A DNA stretch of 35,600 nt from Candidatus Binatia bacterium (GCA_036382395.1 DASVHW010000379.1:1-35600), one strand, 5' to 3'. Counted from the first letter of the stretch, positions 6,472-15,465 are shown. Made by a program: numbers and translations. Notes: generated from the sequence alone by a model not told the origin.

Positions 6472-8826
6472 ATGCGGACGCTGCCGGTGGTGATGGGGCT
6501 GGGCTTCCTGCTACGTCTGGTGGCCGTCGCGGCGGCTCAGCAAGGTGTCGAGCCTGAGAGTGTGAGACCGCAAGGCCCGCGGATCGACCGGGTCGTCGTC
6601 ACGGGCAACCAGCGCGTGGAGGAAGAAGCCATTCGCGTGCAACTGCGCTCGCAGCCGGGCACCCGGTTCAAGGACGAGACGGTCGATAACGACATTCGCG
6701 CGCTCTACCGTATGGGCTTCTTCGACAACGCCGAAGCCGACCTGTCGGAGCAAAACGGCCTGTGGGTGCTCACCTTCCGCGTGACGGAACGGCCACTGAT
6801 CAAAGACCTCGTTTTCGAAGGGAATCGCAAGCTCAATCGCGAGGAGCTCGAAGGCGCGCTCAAAGTCCGGCCCAACACCATTCTCGATCCGGAGAAGGTG
6901 CGTGGCGGCATCGAAGAAGCCAAAAAGTTGTATGAGAAGAAGGGCTACCTCGACGCCAAGATCGATTACAGCACCACGCCGACAGGCGAACACCAGGTGA
7001 CGCTGACCTACAAGATCAACGAGGGCAAGGTGGTGCGCATCCAGAAGATCGTGTGCGAGGGGTCGCGTGCCTTCAGCCAGCGCGAACTCAAGCGTGTCAT
7101 GCAGACGAAAGAGGAGTGGTTTCTTTCCTTTGTGACCGGTGCTGGCAACCTGGATAACGAAGCCCTCAAGACCGATACCGAGCGCCTGACGGCCTTCTAC
7201 TACGACCACGGCTACATCGACGTGAAAATCGATGAGCCGGTGGTACAACGTACGGCCAAAGGCCTCAATGTCACCATCAAGATCGACGAGGGCAATCAGT
7301 ACAAGGTGGGCACCGTCGACGTGGGCGGAGACTTGCTGCCGGATATGCGGAAGGCGCGTGAGAAATTGAGCCTCAAGCCGGGTGAGATCTTCCGCACCAG
7401 CAAGCTCCGCGAAGACATCAACAGCTTGACCGAAGCCTATGGCGACCAAGGCTACGCCTTCGTCAACGTCACACCAGACACGGAGGTCGATCGGACCGAT
7501 AAGACGGTGAACGTGACCTACAAGGCCAGCCGCGGTCCGGAGGTCTACATCGATAAGATCGACGTCAGCGGCAACACCAAGACGCGCGACAAGGTCGTCC
7601 GGCGCGAGGTGGAGCTCGGGGAGCAGGAGCGCTTTTCCGGGTCAAAATTGCGGCGTAGCCAGGAACGCCTGCGCCGCCTCGGCTTCTTCGAAGACGTCAA
7701 CATTACGACGCGCAAGGCCGAAAGCGAGGACCGGCTCGACTTGCTGGTCGACGTGAAGGAAGCTTCGACCGGCGCCTTTTCGGCCGGTGCGGGCATCTCC
7801 TCTGGTGAGAACTACCTGTTCAACGTCCGGCTCTCCGAGATCAACCTCTTCGGCCGCGGACAGCGGCTGGTCCTCAATGCCGACTTTGGCGCCATCCGCC
7901 AAAACTTCAGCCTCGACTTCACCGAACCGTACTTTCTCGATACCGAGCTGACGGCGGGCCTCAGTCTGTTCAACTGGAAGTTGATCTTCGACCAGTTCAC
8001 CCGCGGTGGCACTGGCGCCAGCGTGCGCACCCTGTATCCGTTCAGTGCCCTGGGCTGGGACGCGCTGGGGCCGCTGCCGTTGCAGGACACGCGCTTTGGC
8101 CTGGAGTACCGCATCGAAAACGCAGAGATCACTGGCGTCAGTCCGACGGCACCCACGCAGATTCGTACTGAACAAGGGAGCAGCCTCACTAGCGCCATCA
8201 TTCCCCGCGTGTTCCGGGATACGCGCAATCACCCGTTTGATCCGACCTCTGGCTCATCGCAGGATCTGTCGGTGGAAATGGCCGGCCTCGGAGGCGAAAG
8301 CAAATTCATCAAGGCGGAAGCCCGCGGGCGTTGGTACTACCCGTTCTGGAAGAGTCCCACCTTGGGAACGTTCACGCTCTCGACCGGCGGGACTCTGGGC
8401 TACGGTTTGGGCTACGGTGCGGAGCGTGAGTTGCCGCTCTTCGAGCGCTACTTCCCGGGCGGCATCAATTCCGTTCGCGGGTTCCGTATTCTCTCGCTGG
8501 GGCCGCGAAACGCCGTGTGGGATAATTATGGCCGTTTGCAGACTACCGCCGCCGTCGGGGGCAGCCAGCAACTCATTTTCAACGAGGAAATGATCTTCCC
8601 GATCGTCGAAACGCTCGGCTTGAAAGGGGTGGTGTTTTTTGACGCCGGCAATGCCTTCTCGGCTGCGCAAGGCATTGATTTCGGCGGGATGCGGATGGCA
8701 ACCGGCGGTGGGGTGCGCTGGTTGTCGCCCATCGGTCCTCTGCGGATCGAGTTCGGTTTCCCTCTCAATCCCCACGTGGGCGATGACAAACAGACCGTGA
8801 TGTTTTCGTTCGGCGGTCCACCCTGA
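6472..8826 (+). CDS. bamA: outer-membrane protein assembly factor BamA
   Basis: Omp85-family protein that inserts beta-barrel proteins into the outer membrane. From the ATG at 6472 it is 784 aa, close to the usual 750-810. That start has GGGAG seven bases upstream and leads straight into a signal peptide (MRTLPVVMGLGFLL..., cleaved near VAAAQQ). The frame is open back to 6328, but that extension is not signal-like and overlaps lolD. Five POTRA domains span about residues 37-430, beginning RIDRVVVTGNQRV. The barrel covers about 433-784 with the conserved VRGF loop motif near 668. The last residues are FSFGGPP: the expected terminal aromatic of the last strand is replaced by proline. ompH follows, as in most Gram-negatives. 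Confidence 0.95.
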   Translation: MRTLPVVMGLGFLLRLVAVAAAQQGVEPESVRPQGPRIDRVVVTGNQRVEEEAIRVQLRSQPGTRFKDETVDNDIRALYRMGFFDNAEADLSEQNGLWVLTFRVTERPLIKDLVFEGNRKLNREELEGALKVRPNTILDPEKVRGGIEEAKKLYEKKGYLDAKIDYSTTPTGEHQVTLTYKINEGKVVRIQKIVCEGSRAFSQRELKRVMQTKEEWFLSFVTGAGNLDNEALKTDTERLTAFYYDHGYIDVKIDEPVVQRTAKGLNVTIKIDEGNQYKVGTVDVGGDLLPDMRKAREKLSLKPGEIFRTSKLREDINSLTEAYGDQGYAFVNVTPDTEVDRTDKTVNVTYKASRGPEVYIDKIDVSGNTKTRDKVVRREVELGEQERFSGSKLRRSQERLRRLGFFEDVNITTRKAESEDRLDLLVDVKEASTGAFSAGAGISSGENYLFNVRLSEINLFGRGQRLVLNADFGAIRQNFSLDFTEPYFLDTELTAGLSLFNWKLIFDQFTRGGTGASVRTLYPFSALGWDALGPLPLQDTRFGLEYRIENAEITGVSPTAPTQIRTEQGSSLTSAIIPRVFRDTRNHPFDPTSGSSQDLSVEMAGLGGESKFIKAEARGRWYYPFWKSPTLGTFTLSTGGTLGYGLGYGAERELPLFERYFPGGINSVRGFRILSLGPRNAVWDNYGRLQTTAAVGGSQQLIFNEEMIFPIVETLGLKGVVFFDAGNAFSAAQGIDFGGMRMATGGGVRWLSPIGPLRIEFGFPLNPHVGDDKQTVMFSFGGPP

Positions 8827-8941
8827 TGGATGACAGGCGCATGGCATATGGTGCATTGCCTATCGCCCGAGAACCGTTCTCCTTGCCGCGACCAGCGTTA
8901 GGCGGTAAGCGATACGTGAAACCTGTAGGAGGCTATTGTTC

Positions 8942-9475
8942 ATGAAGGCTGTTTGGTGGATCGTCGCAGGAGTGCTGGCCGCGAATGTCGCCCTGGCGCA
9001 GAGTACGCCGAAGATCGGCTATGTCGACTTGCAGCGTGCGCTCAACGAATCAGAGGCCGGCAAGAAGGCCAAAGAGGAGTTCAAGGTCCAAGTGGACAAG
9101 CTGCAAGCGCAGTTGAAAAAGCAGAAAGACGAGATCGAAAGCTTGAAGGATCAGCTCGACAAGAAGTCGCTGGTCATGAAGGAAGATGAGCGCGGCGGAC
9201 TCGAGGAAGAGTACCGCAAGAAGCTTCGCGACTTCGAGCGCAACTACAAAGATTCGCAGGCCGACCTCCAGAAGAAGGATAACGAGCTGACCGGCGTCAT
9301 CATCCGGGAGCTCCAGGAGATCATCCGCGCATACGGCGAGCGCGAGAACTACACGGTCATCCTTGAGACCAGTAGCAACGCGATGCTGTACGGGGCCAAG
9401 AGCGCCGACCTGACCGACGCCATCATGCAACAGTACAACAGCGCGCATCCCGGTAAGAAGAAAAAGGAAAAATGA
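8942..9475 (+). CDS. ompH: periplasmic chaperone OmpH/Skp
   Basis: Skp-type periplasmic chaperone that holds unfolded outer-membrane proteins on their way to BamA. From the ATG at 8942 it is 177 aa. That codon lies nine bases after a strong ribosome-binding sequence (TAGGAGG, 8926-8932); the in-frame TTG at 8936 is too close to it. Residues 1-20 form a signal peptide ending ALAQ, followed by the family start KIGYVDLQRALNES. A long charged coiled coil (about 40-130), rich in Lys, Glu and Asp, makes the tentacle helices. The tail is very lysine-rich (KKKKEK). The position between bamA and lipid A genes is standard. Confidence 0.93.
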   Translation: MKAVWWIVAGVLAANVALAQSTPKIGYVDLQRALNESEAGKKAKEEFKVQVDKLQAQLKKQKDEIESLKDQLDKKSLVMKEDERGGLEEEYRKKLRDFERNYKDSQADLQKKDNELTGVIIRELQEIIRAYGERENYTVILETSSNAMLYGAKSADLTDAIMQQYNSAHPGKKKKEK

Positions 9476-9505
9476 GCGCGAACGCCTTGTTCGTGAGGAC
9501 CGCGT

Positions 9506-9970
9506 ATGACTGTCAACCAGCGGGTGTTCGATTACCACGAGATTGCGTCGCTGTTGCCGCATCGATTCCCGTTCCAGTTCGTCGATCGGGTGCTCGAGTT
9601 TGAAGACGGCCGGCGGATCGTGGCGTTGAAGAACGTTTCCATCAACGAGCCGTTTTTCCGCGGGCATTTCCCCGAGCAACCGTTGATGCCGGGAGTGCTC
9701 ATCTGCGAGGCGCTGGCGCAAGCGGGAGCGCTGCTGGCGCACCGGTCCCATGACGGAGTGCAGGAGGGGCGCGTCGTGGTGCTGGCCGGTCTCGACCGGG
9801 TTCGCTTCCGGCGCCCGGTGGTGCCGGGCGATCAACTGCACTTGGAGGTGGTGCTGCTCAAGCGCCATCGGCCGCTGTGGAAAATGCGCGGCGTAGCCCG
9901 CGTCGATGGAGAGACGGTAGCGGAGGCGGACCTTTCGGCCATGGAAGTCGAAAGGACACGCCAGCCGTGA
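9506..9970 (+). CDS. fabZ: 3-hydroxyacyl-ACP dehydratase FabZ
   Basis: Hot-dog-fold dehydratase of fatty acid synthesis that converts 3-hydroxyacyl-ACP to trans-2-enoyl-ACP, competing with LpxA for 3-hydroxyacyl-ACP. At 154 aa it is standard. The N-terminal PHRFPFQFVDRV and the catalytic segment GHFPEQPLMPGVLICEALAQ carry the active-site His and Glu. GAGGA sits upstream of the ATG with normal spacing. The stop overlaps the lpxA start by four bases (GTGA). fabZ directly before lpxA is widespread in LPS-producing bacteria, but here the gene before it is ompH, not lpxD. Confidence 0.95.
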   Translation: MTVNQRVFDYHEIASLLPHRFPFQFVDRVLEFEDGRRIVALKNVSINEPFFRGHFPEQPLMPGVLICEALAQAGALLAHRSHDGVQEGRVVVLAGLDRVRFRRPVVPGDQLHLEVVLLKRHRPLWKMRGVARVDGETVAEADLSAMEVERTRQP

Positions 9971-10749
9971 GCCCTCCGCGCATCCATCCGACCGCCATCG
10001 TCGCGGCGGGTGCGCAACTCGACATCGACGTCCAGGTTGATGCCTACGCCATCATCGGTCCCAAGGTGCGCATCGGACGCGGCACCACCGTCGGGGCGCA
10101 CACCGTCATTGACGGTCGCACGACCATCGGCTGCGAGAACCGTATCTTTCACCATGTTTCGATCGGCGCCGTCCCGCAGGACCTCAAGTACCGCGGCGAG
10201 GACAGCGAACTGATCATCGGCGACCACAACCTCATTCGCGAGTTTGCCACGCTGCATGTCGGCACCAGCGGTGGTGGCATGGTCACTCGCGTCGGCGACC
10301 ATAATTTGTTGATGAATTACAGCCACACCGCCCATGATTGCCACATCGGCAGCCACAATGTCGTCGCCAACGGCGCACAGTTTGCGGGGCACGTGGTCGT
10401 GGAGGACTACGTCATCGTCGGCGCACTGGTGGGGATCCATCAATTTGTAAAGATCGGCGAATCGGCTATCCTGGGTGCCGGTGCCATGGTGACGCAGGAT
10501 GTTCCGCCGTTTTGCAATGCCACGGGCGACCGGGCGCGGCTGCACGGGCTCAACCTCGTGGGTCTCAAGCGCCGCGGGTTCAGCCCCGAACTGGTGTGTG
10601 ACATCAAACGGGCGTATCGCATCGTCTTCAAATCCGGCCTCAAGGTTGCCGAGGCGGTGGCCACGGCGCGCCAGGAGATTCCGGCATCACGTGAGGTGGA
10701 TCGGCTCCTCTCGTTCGTTCAGGCGTCGGAACGGGGAGTGTGCCGGTAG
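9967..10749 (+). CDS. lpxA: acyl-ACP--UDP-N-acetylglucosamine O-acyltransferase LpxA
   Basis: First enzyme of lipid A synthesis: transfers a 3-hydroxyacyl chain from ACP to UDP-GlcNAc in the cytoplasm. The GTG at 9967 overlaps the fabZ stop and gives 260 aa (E. coli 262); the frame is open further upstream but only inside fabZ. The N-terminal two-thirds is a left-handed beta helix of hexapeptide repeats starting HPTAIV. The SHTAHDC segment holds the His pair equivalent to E. coli H122/H125, and AGHV the equivalent of H144. A C-terminal helical domain follows. At the hydrocarbon-ruler position (E. coli G173), an ungapped alignment from AGHV to QDVPP puts Ala here. Confidence 0.95.
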   Translation: MSPPRIHPTAIVAAGAQLDIDVQVDAYAIIGPKVRIGRGTTVGAHTVIDGRTTIGCENRIFHHVSIGAVPQDLKYRGEDSELIIGDHNLIREFATLHVGTSGGGMVTRVGDHNLLMNYSHTAHDCHIGSHNVVANGAQFAGHVVVEDYVIVGALVGIHQFVKIGESAILGAGAMVTQDVPPFCNATGDRARLHGLNLVGLKRRGFSPELVCDIKRAYRIVFKSGLKVAEAVATARQEIPASREVDRLLSFVQASERGVCR

Positions 10750-10836
10750 AAGACGTCGCCCATCGCTTATGGCTTATCGTGCGGAGACAGGGCGATACGC
10801 GATATGCGACATGCGATCAGCGGCGAAGCCTCAGAC

Positions 10837-11658
10837 ATGCAACGCGTTGGACTCATTGCCGGGAACGGCCGCTTCCCGCTGATATTCGCCCGCAGCGCTC
10901 GGGCGCAAGGCTTCGAGGTGATTGCCGTCGCGCACCACGGGGAGACGCTGCCCGAGCTGGCCGAGCTGGTTCACGCGATTACGTGGGTGAACGTCGGCGA
11001 GTTGGGACGTATCATCCACACCTTACAGCTGGCGGGTGTGGAGCGTGCGGTGATGGCCGGCGGGATCCGTAAAGCGGCGCTGCTCGAACACTTCGCTCCC
11101 GACGAGCGCGCGCTGAGCTTTCTCGCCCGTCTGGTGCACTTGGGCGACGATGCCCTCCTCCGTGGGGTGGCAGCGGAATTGGAGGCCGAAGGCATCGAGG
11201 TCGCTCCGTCGACGCTGTTTCTCGAAGCCTTGTTGGCGCCGTCCGGAACATTGACACAGCACGGTCCGAGCGAAACGCAGTGGCGCGACGTTCGCCATGG
11301 CATCGAGGTGGCGCGGGCGATCGGCCGCTGGGACATCGGCCAAAGCGTCATCATCAAGTCCGGCATGGTACTGGCCGTGGAGGCCATCGAAGGCACCGAC
11401 GCGACCATTCGGCGGGGAGGGAGCCCCGGCGCCGTCGTGGTCAAGGTGAGCAAACCACAACAGGATCTTCGCTTTGATGTTCCCGCCGTGGGTCCGGAAA
11501 CGGTGCGCGTGTGCATCGCGGCCGGCATCGCCGTGCTTGCGGTCGAGACCGGGAGGACGCTGCTTCTGGAAAAGGAAGAACTGCTGCGTCAAGCGGACGC
11601 GAACGGCTTGAGCATCGTAGGCGTGGTGATCGGCGCTGCGCCGGCGGAGCCGCAATGA
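10837..11658 (+). CDS. lpxI: UDP-2,3-diacylglucosamine pyrophosphatase LpxI
   Basis: LpxI hydrolyses UDP-2,3-diacylglucosamine to lipid X and UMP. It replaces the unrelated LpxH in alphaproteobacteria and many deltaproteobacteria. The ATG at 10837 gives 273 aa and the family N-terminus (M-x-x-VGLIAGNGRFPLIFA); an in-frame ATG at 10804 adds 11 unlikely residues. Conserved stretches include MAGGIRKA, LGDDALLRG and, in the C-terminal catalytic domain, DIGQSVIIKSGMVLAVEAIEG with GTDATIRRGG. The gap from lpxA is about 87 bp and contains repeat-like words. Its stop overlaps the Gfo/Idh gene (ATGA). Confidence 0.93.
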   Translation: MQRVGLIAGNGRFPLIFARSARAQGFEVIAVAHHGETLPELAELVHAITWVNVGELGRIIHTLQLAGVERAVMAGGIRKAALLEHFAPDERALSFLARLVHLGDDALLRGVAAELEAEGIEVAPSTLFLEALLAPSGTLTQHGPSETQWRDVRHGIEVARAIGRWDIGQSVIIKSGMVLAVEAIEGTDATIRRGGSPGAVVVKVSKPQQDLRFDVPAVGPETVRVCIAAGIAVLAVETGRTLLLEKEELLRQADANGLSIVGVVIGAAPAEPQ

Positions 11659-12587
11659 CCACACCGCTGCGGGCCGCCGTCGTTGGCGTCGGGCACCTTG
11701 GGGTGTTCCATGCCGAAAAATACGCCAGCATGCCTGACGTCGATTTGGTTGCCGTCGTCGATGCCGATGCGGACCGTGCGCGGGCCGTGGCCGCCCGCTG
11801 TCGGACGGAAGGGCTGACGGATTACCGCCAGCTGTTCGGCCGCGTCGACTGTGTCAGCCTGGCGGTGCCATCGCCGCTGCACTTCCCGCTGGCGCTTGAC
11901 CTCCTGACGCACGGTGTCGACGTGCTGGTGGAGAAACCAATGACGACTACGGTGGCGGAGGGCCGCGCGCTAGTCGACTCGGCCGAGCAGCGCCAGCGGA
12001 TCTTGCAGGTCGGGCATTTGGAACGCTTCAATCCCGCCATTCGCGCGCTGGCTGGCGTGGTCACCCAGCCCCGCTTCATCGAATGTCATCGCCTGGCGCC
12101 ATTCGTCGAGCGCGGCACCGATGTCGATGTGATCTTGGATCTCATGATCCACGACCTCGACGTCATCCTGAGCCTGGTGTGTGCCGACGTGCAATCGGTG
12201 GAGGCGGTCGGGGTGCCGGTGTTGTCCGAAAGCGTGGACATCGCCAACGCCCGCTTGCGGTTCACCAGCGGTTGCATCGCCAACATCACCGCCAGCCGCG
12301 TTGCGCTCAAGCGCGAGCGCAAGATCCGCATCTTTCAAGCCGATACCTATGTGTCGGTGGATTACGGGGAAAAACACGTGCGCGTCTGTCGCCGTGTGAT
12401 CGCCAATGGCGCGCCCTCCATCACGGTCGAAGAGCACGCGCTGGGCGAAGGGGATGCGCTGTTCGATGAAATCGAGCATTTCGTCCACGCCGTGCGGACC
12501 CGGCAACGTCCCTTGGTGGACGGGCGTACGGCGTTGCGTGCGCTAGAGGTTGCCGAGCGCATTCGCGTCAGCCTGGAGACGGCATGA
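11655..12587 (+). CDS. Gfo/Idh/MocA-family oxidoreductase in the lpx operon
   Basis: NAD(P)-dependent sugar oxidoreductase, 310 aa. The Rossmann N-terminus reads VGVGHLGVFHAEKYA, followed by the acidic end of strand two (VVDAD), the family VEKPMT motif near residue 96, and a C-terminal alpha/beta domain with IHDLDVILSL. ATGA overlaps tie it to lpxI and lpxB, so a role in lipid A or core sugar chemistry is likely. The known precedent is GnnA, which oxidises UDP-GlcNAc at C3 so that GnnB can install an amine for N-linked acyl chains. No gnnB-like aminotransferase is in this window, so the GnnA reading is only a hypothesis. The start was set by the overlap and the Rossmann motif. Confidence 0.85.
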   Translation: MTTPLRAAVVGVGHLGVFHAEKYASMPDVDLVAVVDADADRARAVAARCRTEGLTDYRQLFGRVDCVSLAVPSPLHFPLALDLLTHGVDVLVEKPMTTTVAEGRALVDSAEQRQRILQVGHLERFNPAIRALAGVVTQPRFIECHRLAPFVERGTDVDVILDLMIHDLDVILSLVCADVQSVEAVGVPVLSESVDIANARLRFTSGCIANITASRVALKRERKIRIFQADTYVSVDYGEKHVRVCRRVIANGAPSITVEEHALGEGDALFDEIEHFVHAVRTRQRPLVDGRTALRALEVAERIRVSLETA

Positions 12588-13711
12588 GCGGCGCGGCTCG
12601 CAAGGTGCTGCTGGTCGCCGGAGAAGCGTCTGGCGATCTGCACGGCGCCGCGTTGGTGGCGGCGTTGCGGTGCAGCGATCCTGATCTTGAAGTGTGGGGT
12701 GTCGGCGGTGGACGCTTGCGCGCGGCCGGCATGCACATCCTGGTCGACACAGCGGCTGTCTCGACTATGGGGTTTGTCGAGACCTTCGGCACGCTGGGCC
12801 GGTTGCTCTCGACGTACCGGCGCCTGCGGCGTTTTCTGGTGGAAGAGCGGCCCCAACTCGTGGTGCTGATCGATTTTCCCGAGTTCAACCTCTTCCTTGC
12901 CAAGCGCGCCAAGGCCATGGGCATCCCCGTCTTTTATTACATCGGCCCGCAAGTGTGGGCGTGGCGGCGCGGACGCGTGCGCAAGATCGCGCGCCGCGTC
13001 GACCGCCTCGGCCTGGTTTTTCCGTTCGAGCCGGAGCTGTATAAAAATGGTCGTGGCCTGGCCGAGTTTGTCGGCCATCCGCTGCTCGATGCGGCGCGCC
13101 CCACCCGCACGCGTGAAGCAACCCTGGCCCACTATCATCTGGATCCGGCGCGCCCTCTGCTGGCGCTCCTCCCGGGCAGCCGGAAGAAGGAGCTGCGCCA
13201 TTTGATGCGGCCCGCGATGGAGGCGGCTGAGCAGCTTCGCCAGAGCGGCTGGCAAGTCGTCATCGCGTTGGCGCACACGTTGACCAGAGACGACGTGGCG
13301 GCGGCGCTGGGTGGAAAGTTGCCGGCGGTGCCGATCGTGGAAAACGACACGTACAACCTGATCCACGCCGCCGATACCGTGCTGGTGGCGTCGGGGACGG
13401 CGACCCTCGAGACGGCGTTGCTGGGTCGGCCGATGGTGATCATGTACCGCGTCGCGCCGCTGACGTTCGCGTTGGCGCGCTTGCTGGTGCATGTCGATCA
13501 CATCGGTATGCCGAACCTCATCCTGGGCCGCGCGGTGTTTCCGGAGTTGATCCAAGGCGATGTGACCCCCGAAAGGCTGGTGGCGGCCGTGCAGGACGTA
13601 TTCGCCCGGCGGGGCGAGCTGGTCGAGGCGCTGCGCGAATTGCGCGGCAAATTGGGTGAACCCGGCGCCGCCGGCCGTGCCGCACGCATGGCGTTGGAGC
13701 TGATGGCATGA
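12584..13711 (+). CDS. lpxB: lipid-A-disaccharide synthase LpxB
   Basis: GT19 glycosyltransferase that condenses lipid X with UDP-diacylglucosamine to form the lipid A disaccharide at the inner face of the inner membrane. At 375 aa it is of normal length. The N-terminal VLLVAGEASGDLHGA is the family signature. Other marks are VVLIDFPEFNLFLA, YYIGPQVWAWRRGR, LLPGSRKKEL at the start of the second Rossmann domain, and the donor-binding VASGTATLETALLGRPMV. Four-base overlaps join it to the oxidoreductase before and msbA after. Confidence 0.96.
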   Translation: MSGAARKVLLVAGEASGDLHGAALVAALRCSDPDLEVWGVGGGRLRAAGMHILVDTAAVSTMGFVETFGTLGRLLSTYRRLRRFLVEERPQLVVLIDFPEFNLFLAKRAKAMGIPVFYYIGPQVWAWRRGRVRKIARRVDRLGLVFPFEPELYKNGRGLAEFVGHPLLDAARPTRTREATLAHYHLDPARPLLALLPGSRKKELRHLMRPAMEAAEQLRQSGWQVVIALAHTLTRDDVAAALGGKLPAVPIVENDTYNLIHAADTVLVASGTATLETALLGRPMVIMYRVAPLTFALARLLVHVDHIGMPNLILGRAVFPELIQGDVTPERLVAAVQDVFARRGELVEALRELRGKLGEPGAAGRAARMALELMA

Positions 13712-15465
13712 AGCAAGCCCACCTCTATCGCAGGCTGCTGACCTACGCGCGGCCCTACTGGTGGCCGCATTTCAGCCTGGCCTTTCTGTGCATGCTCCTG
13801 TTCAGCGCCACCAATGGCGCCATGCCGTTTCTGATCCAGCACATCTTCGACGATGTGTTCACCAACAAGAACCTGTTCGCCTTGAAGATCCTCCCGGGGA
13901 TCATCGTGGGGACGTTCCTGTTTCGCGGGATCGTTGGCTTCGGGAGCACGTATCTGACCGATTATGTTGGCCAACGCGTCGTGGCTGACATGCGCAACGC
14001 GCTGAACGACCACATCCAGCATCTGTCGCTATCATTCTTCAACCGTACCCCGACCGGCACCATTGTCTCGCGCATTACCAACGACGTCTCGCTGGTCCGC
14101 TCGGCACTCACCGATGCCGTGGCCTCGGTGCTGAAGGATGCCTTCTCTCTGATCATTTTGATTGCGGTGGCGTTCTACCAGGATTGGTTGCTCTCGCTGA
14201 TCGCCTTTGTTGTGTTCCCCGTATCGGTCTTGCCCGTCATCCGCCTCTCCAAGCGCCTGCGGGGGTTCTCCAGAAGCGGCCAGGTGTCGATGGGGAACAT
14301 GACCATGCTGCTGCAGGAGACGATCCAGGGGAACCGGGTGGTCAAGGCCTTCGGCATGGAGGGGTACGAGAAGCAGCGTTTCGCCGAGGAGAACGATCGC
14401 TTGTTCCGGCTCTACATGCAGGCCACGCGTATCCGCGCCTTCACCAACCCGATGATGGAAATCCTCGCCGCCTTCGGCATCGCCGGCGTGGTGTGGTACG
14501 GCGGCTACAGCGTCATCGTCGGCGGCCGCACCCAGGGGGGCTTCTTGGCGTTCCTGACGGCGCTCTTCCTGCTGTACGAGCCGTTCAAGGGACTGGCGAA
14601 GACGAACAACGCCATCCAGCAAGCCATGGGCGGCGCGGAGCGCGTCATGGAACTGCTCGATACGGGGACCGACGTGGTAGACCGTGGCGCGCGCCGTCTC
14701 GATCACGTGCGCCACGGTATCCGCTTCGAGGGTGTGAGCTTCCGCTACGATCAGGAGTTCGTGCTGCGCGGCGTGGACCTGGAAATCGGACGGGGAGAGG
14801 TGGTCGCACTGGTTGGCATGAGCGGGGGCGGAAAGAGCACGCTTGCCGACCTCATTCCACGTTTCTACGATGTTGCCGAGGGACGCATCACCATCGATGG
14901 CATCGACATCCGCGAGTATACGCTTGCCAGTCTGCGGGCGCAGATCGCGATTGTGACGCAGCACACTTTCCTGTTCAACGACACGGTCCGCAATAACATC
15001 GCCTACGGCGACATCGCGCAGGACATGAAGGCCATTGTCGCTGCGGCCAAGGCTGCCAATGCCCACGACTTCATCATGGAACTGCCCGACGGCTATGACG
15101 CCATGATCGGCGAGCTGGGTGTCAAACTGTCCGGTGGCCAGCGCCAGCGCCTGGCGATCGCGCGGGCGTTGGTGAAAGACGCTCCCATCCTGGTGCTCGA
15201 TGAGGCCACGTCCGCTTTGGACAACGAGTCGGAGCGCCTGGTGCAAGGCGCGCTGGAAGTGTTGATGCGCAACCGGACCACCCTGGTGATCGCGCACCGC
15301 CTGTCCACCATCCGCCGTGCCGATCGCATCGTGGTGATTGTGCGCGGGCAGGTGGTCGAGCAGGGAACACACGAAGAACTGCTGACGCTCAATGCCGAGT
15401 ACCGCAAGCTGTACGATCTGCAGTTTCAGGGCGCCGACGAGTCGGCGCCGAAGGTCCTGCATTGA
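13708..15465 (+). CDS. msbA: lipid A export ABC transporter MsbA
   Basis: Half-transporter with fused membrane and ATPase domains that flips core-lipid A across the inner membrane as a homodimer; 585 aa. The six-helix membrane domain covers about residues 20-310, and the nucleotide-binding domain begins near 330. Walker A GMSGGGKST is at about 370-378, the signature LSGGQRQR at about 474, Walker B ILVLDEATSALD near 494, and the H-loop in VIAHRLS. Placement between lpxB and the late acyltransferase/KdtA genes supports MsbA rather than a drug exporter. The ATG overlaps the lpxB stop; the stop overlaps the next gene as TTGA. Confidence 0.93.
   Translation: MKQAHLYRRLLTYARPYWWPHFSLAFLCMLLFSATNGAMPFLIQHIFDDVFTNKNLFALKILPGIIVGTFLFRGIVGFGSTYLTDYVGQRVVADMRNALNDHIQHLSLSFFNRTPTGTIVSRITNDVSLVRSALTDAVASVLKDAFSLIILIAVAFYQDWLLSLIAFVVFPVSVLPVIRLSKRLRGFSRSGQVSMGNMTMLLQETIQGNRVVKAFGMEGYEKQRFAEENDRLFRLYMQATRIRAFTNPMMEILAAFGIAGVVWYGGYSVIVGGRTQGGFLAFLTALFLLYEPFKGLAKTNNAIQQAMGGAERVMELLDTGTDVVDRGARRLDHVRHGIRFEGVSFRYDQEFVLRGVDLEIGRGEVVALVGMSGGGKSTLADLIPRFYDVAEGRITIDGIDIREYTLASLRAQIAIVTQHTFLFNDTVRNNIAYGDIAQDMKAIVAAAKAANAHDFIMELPDGYDAMIGELGVKLSGGQRQRLAIARALVKDAPILVLDEATSALDNESERLVQGALEVLMRNRTTLVIAHRLSTIRRADRIVVIVRGQVVEQGTHEELLTLNAEYRKLYDLQFQGADESAPKVLH

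Noticed and set aside
14032-15462. 476-codon minus-strand frame opposite msbA
   Set aside because: His/Asp/Gln-rich antisense shadow of a strongly conserved ABC transporter; same reasoning for long antisense frames over lysS, bamA and lpxB.
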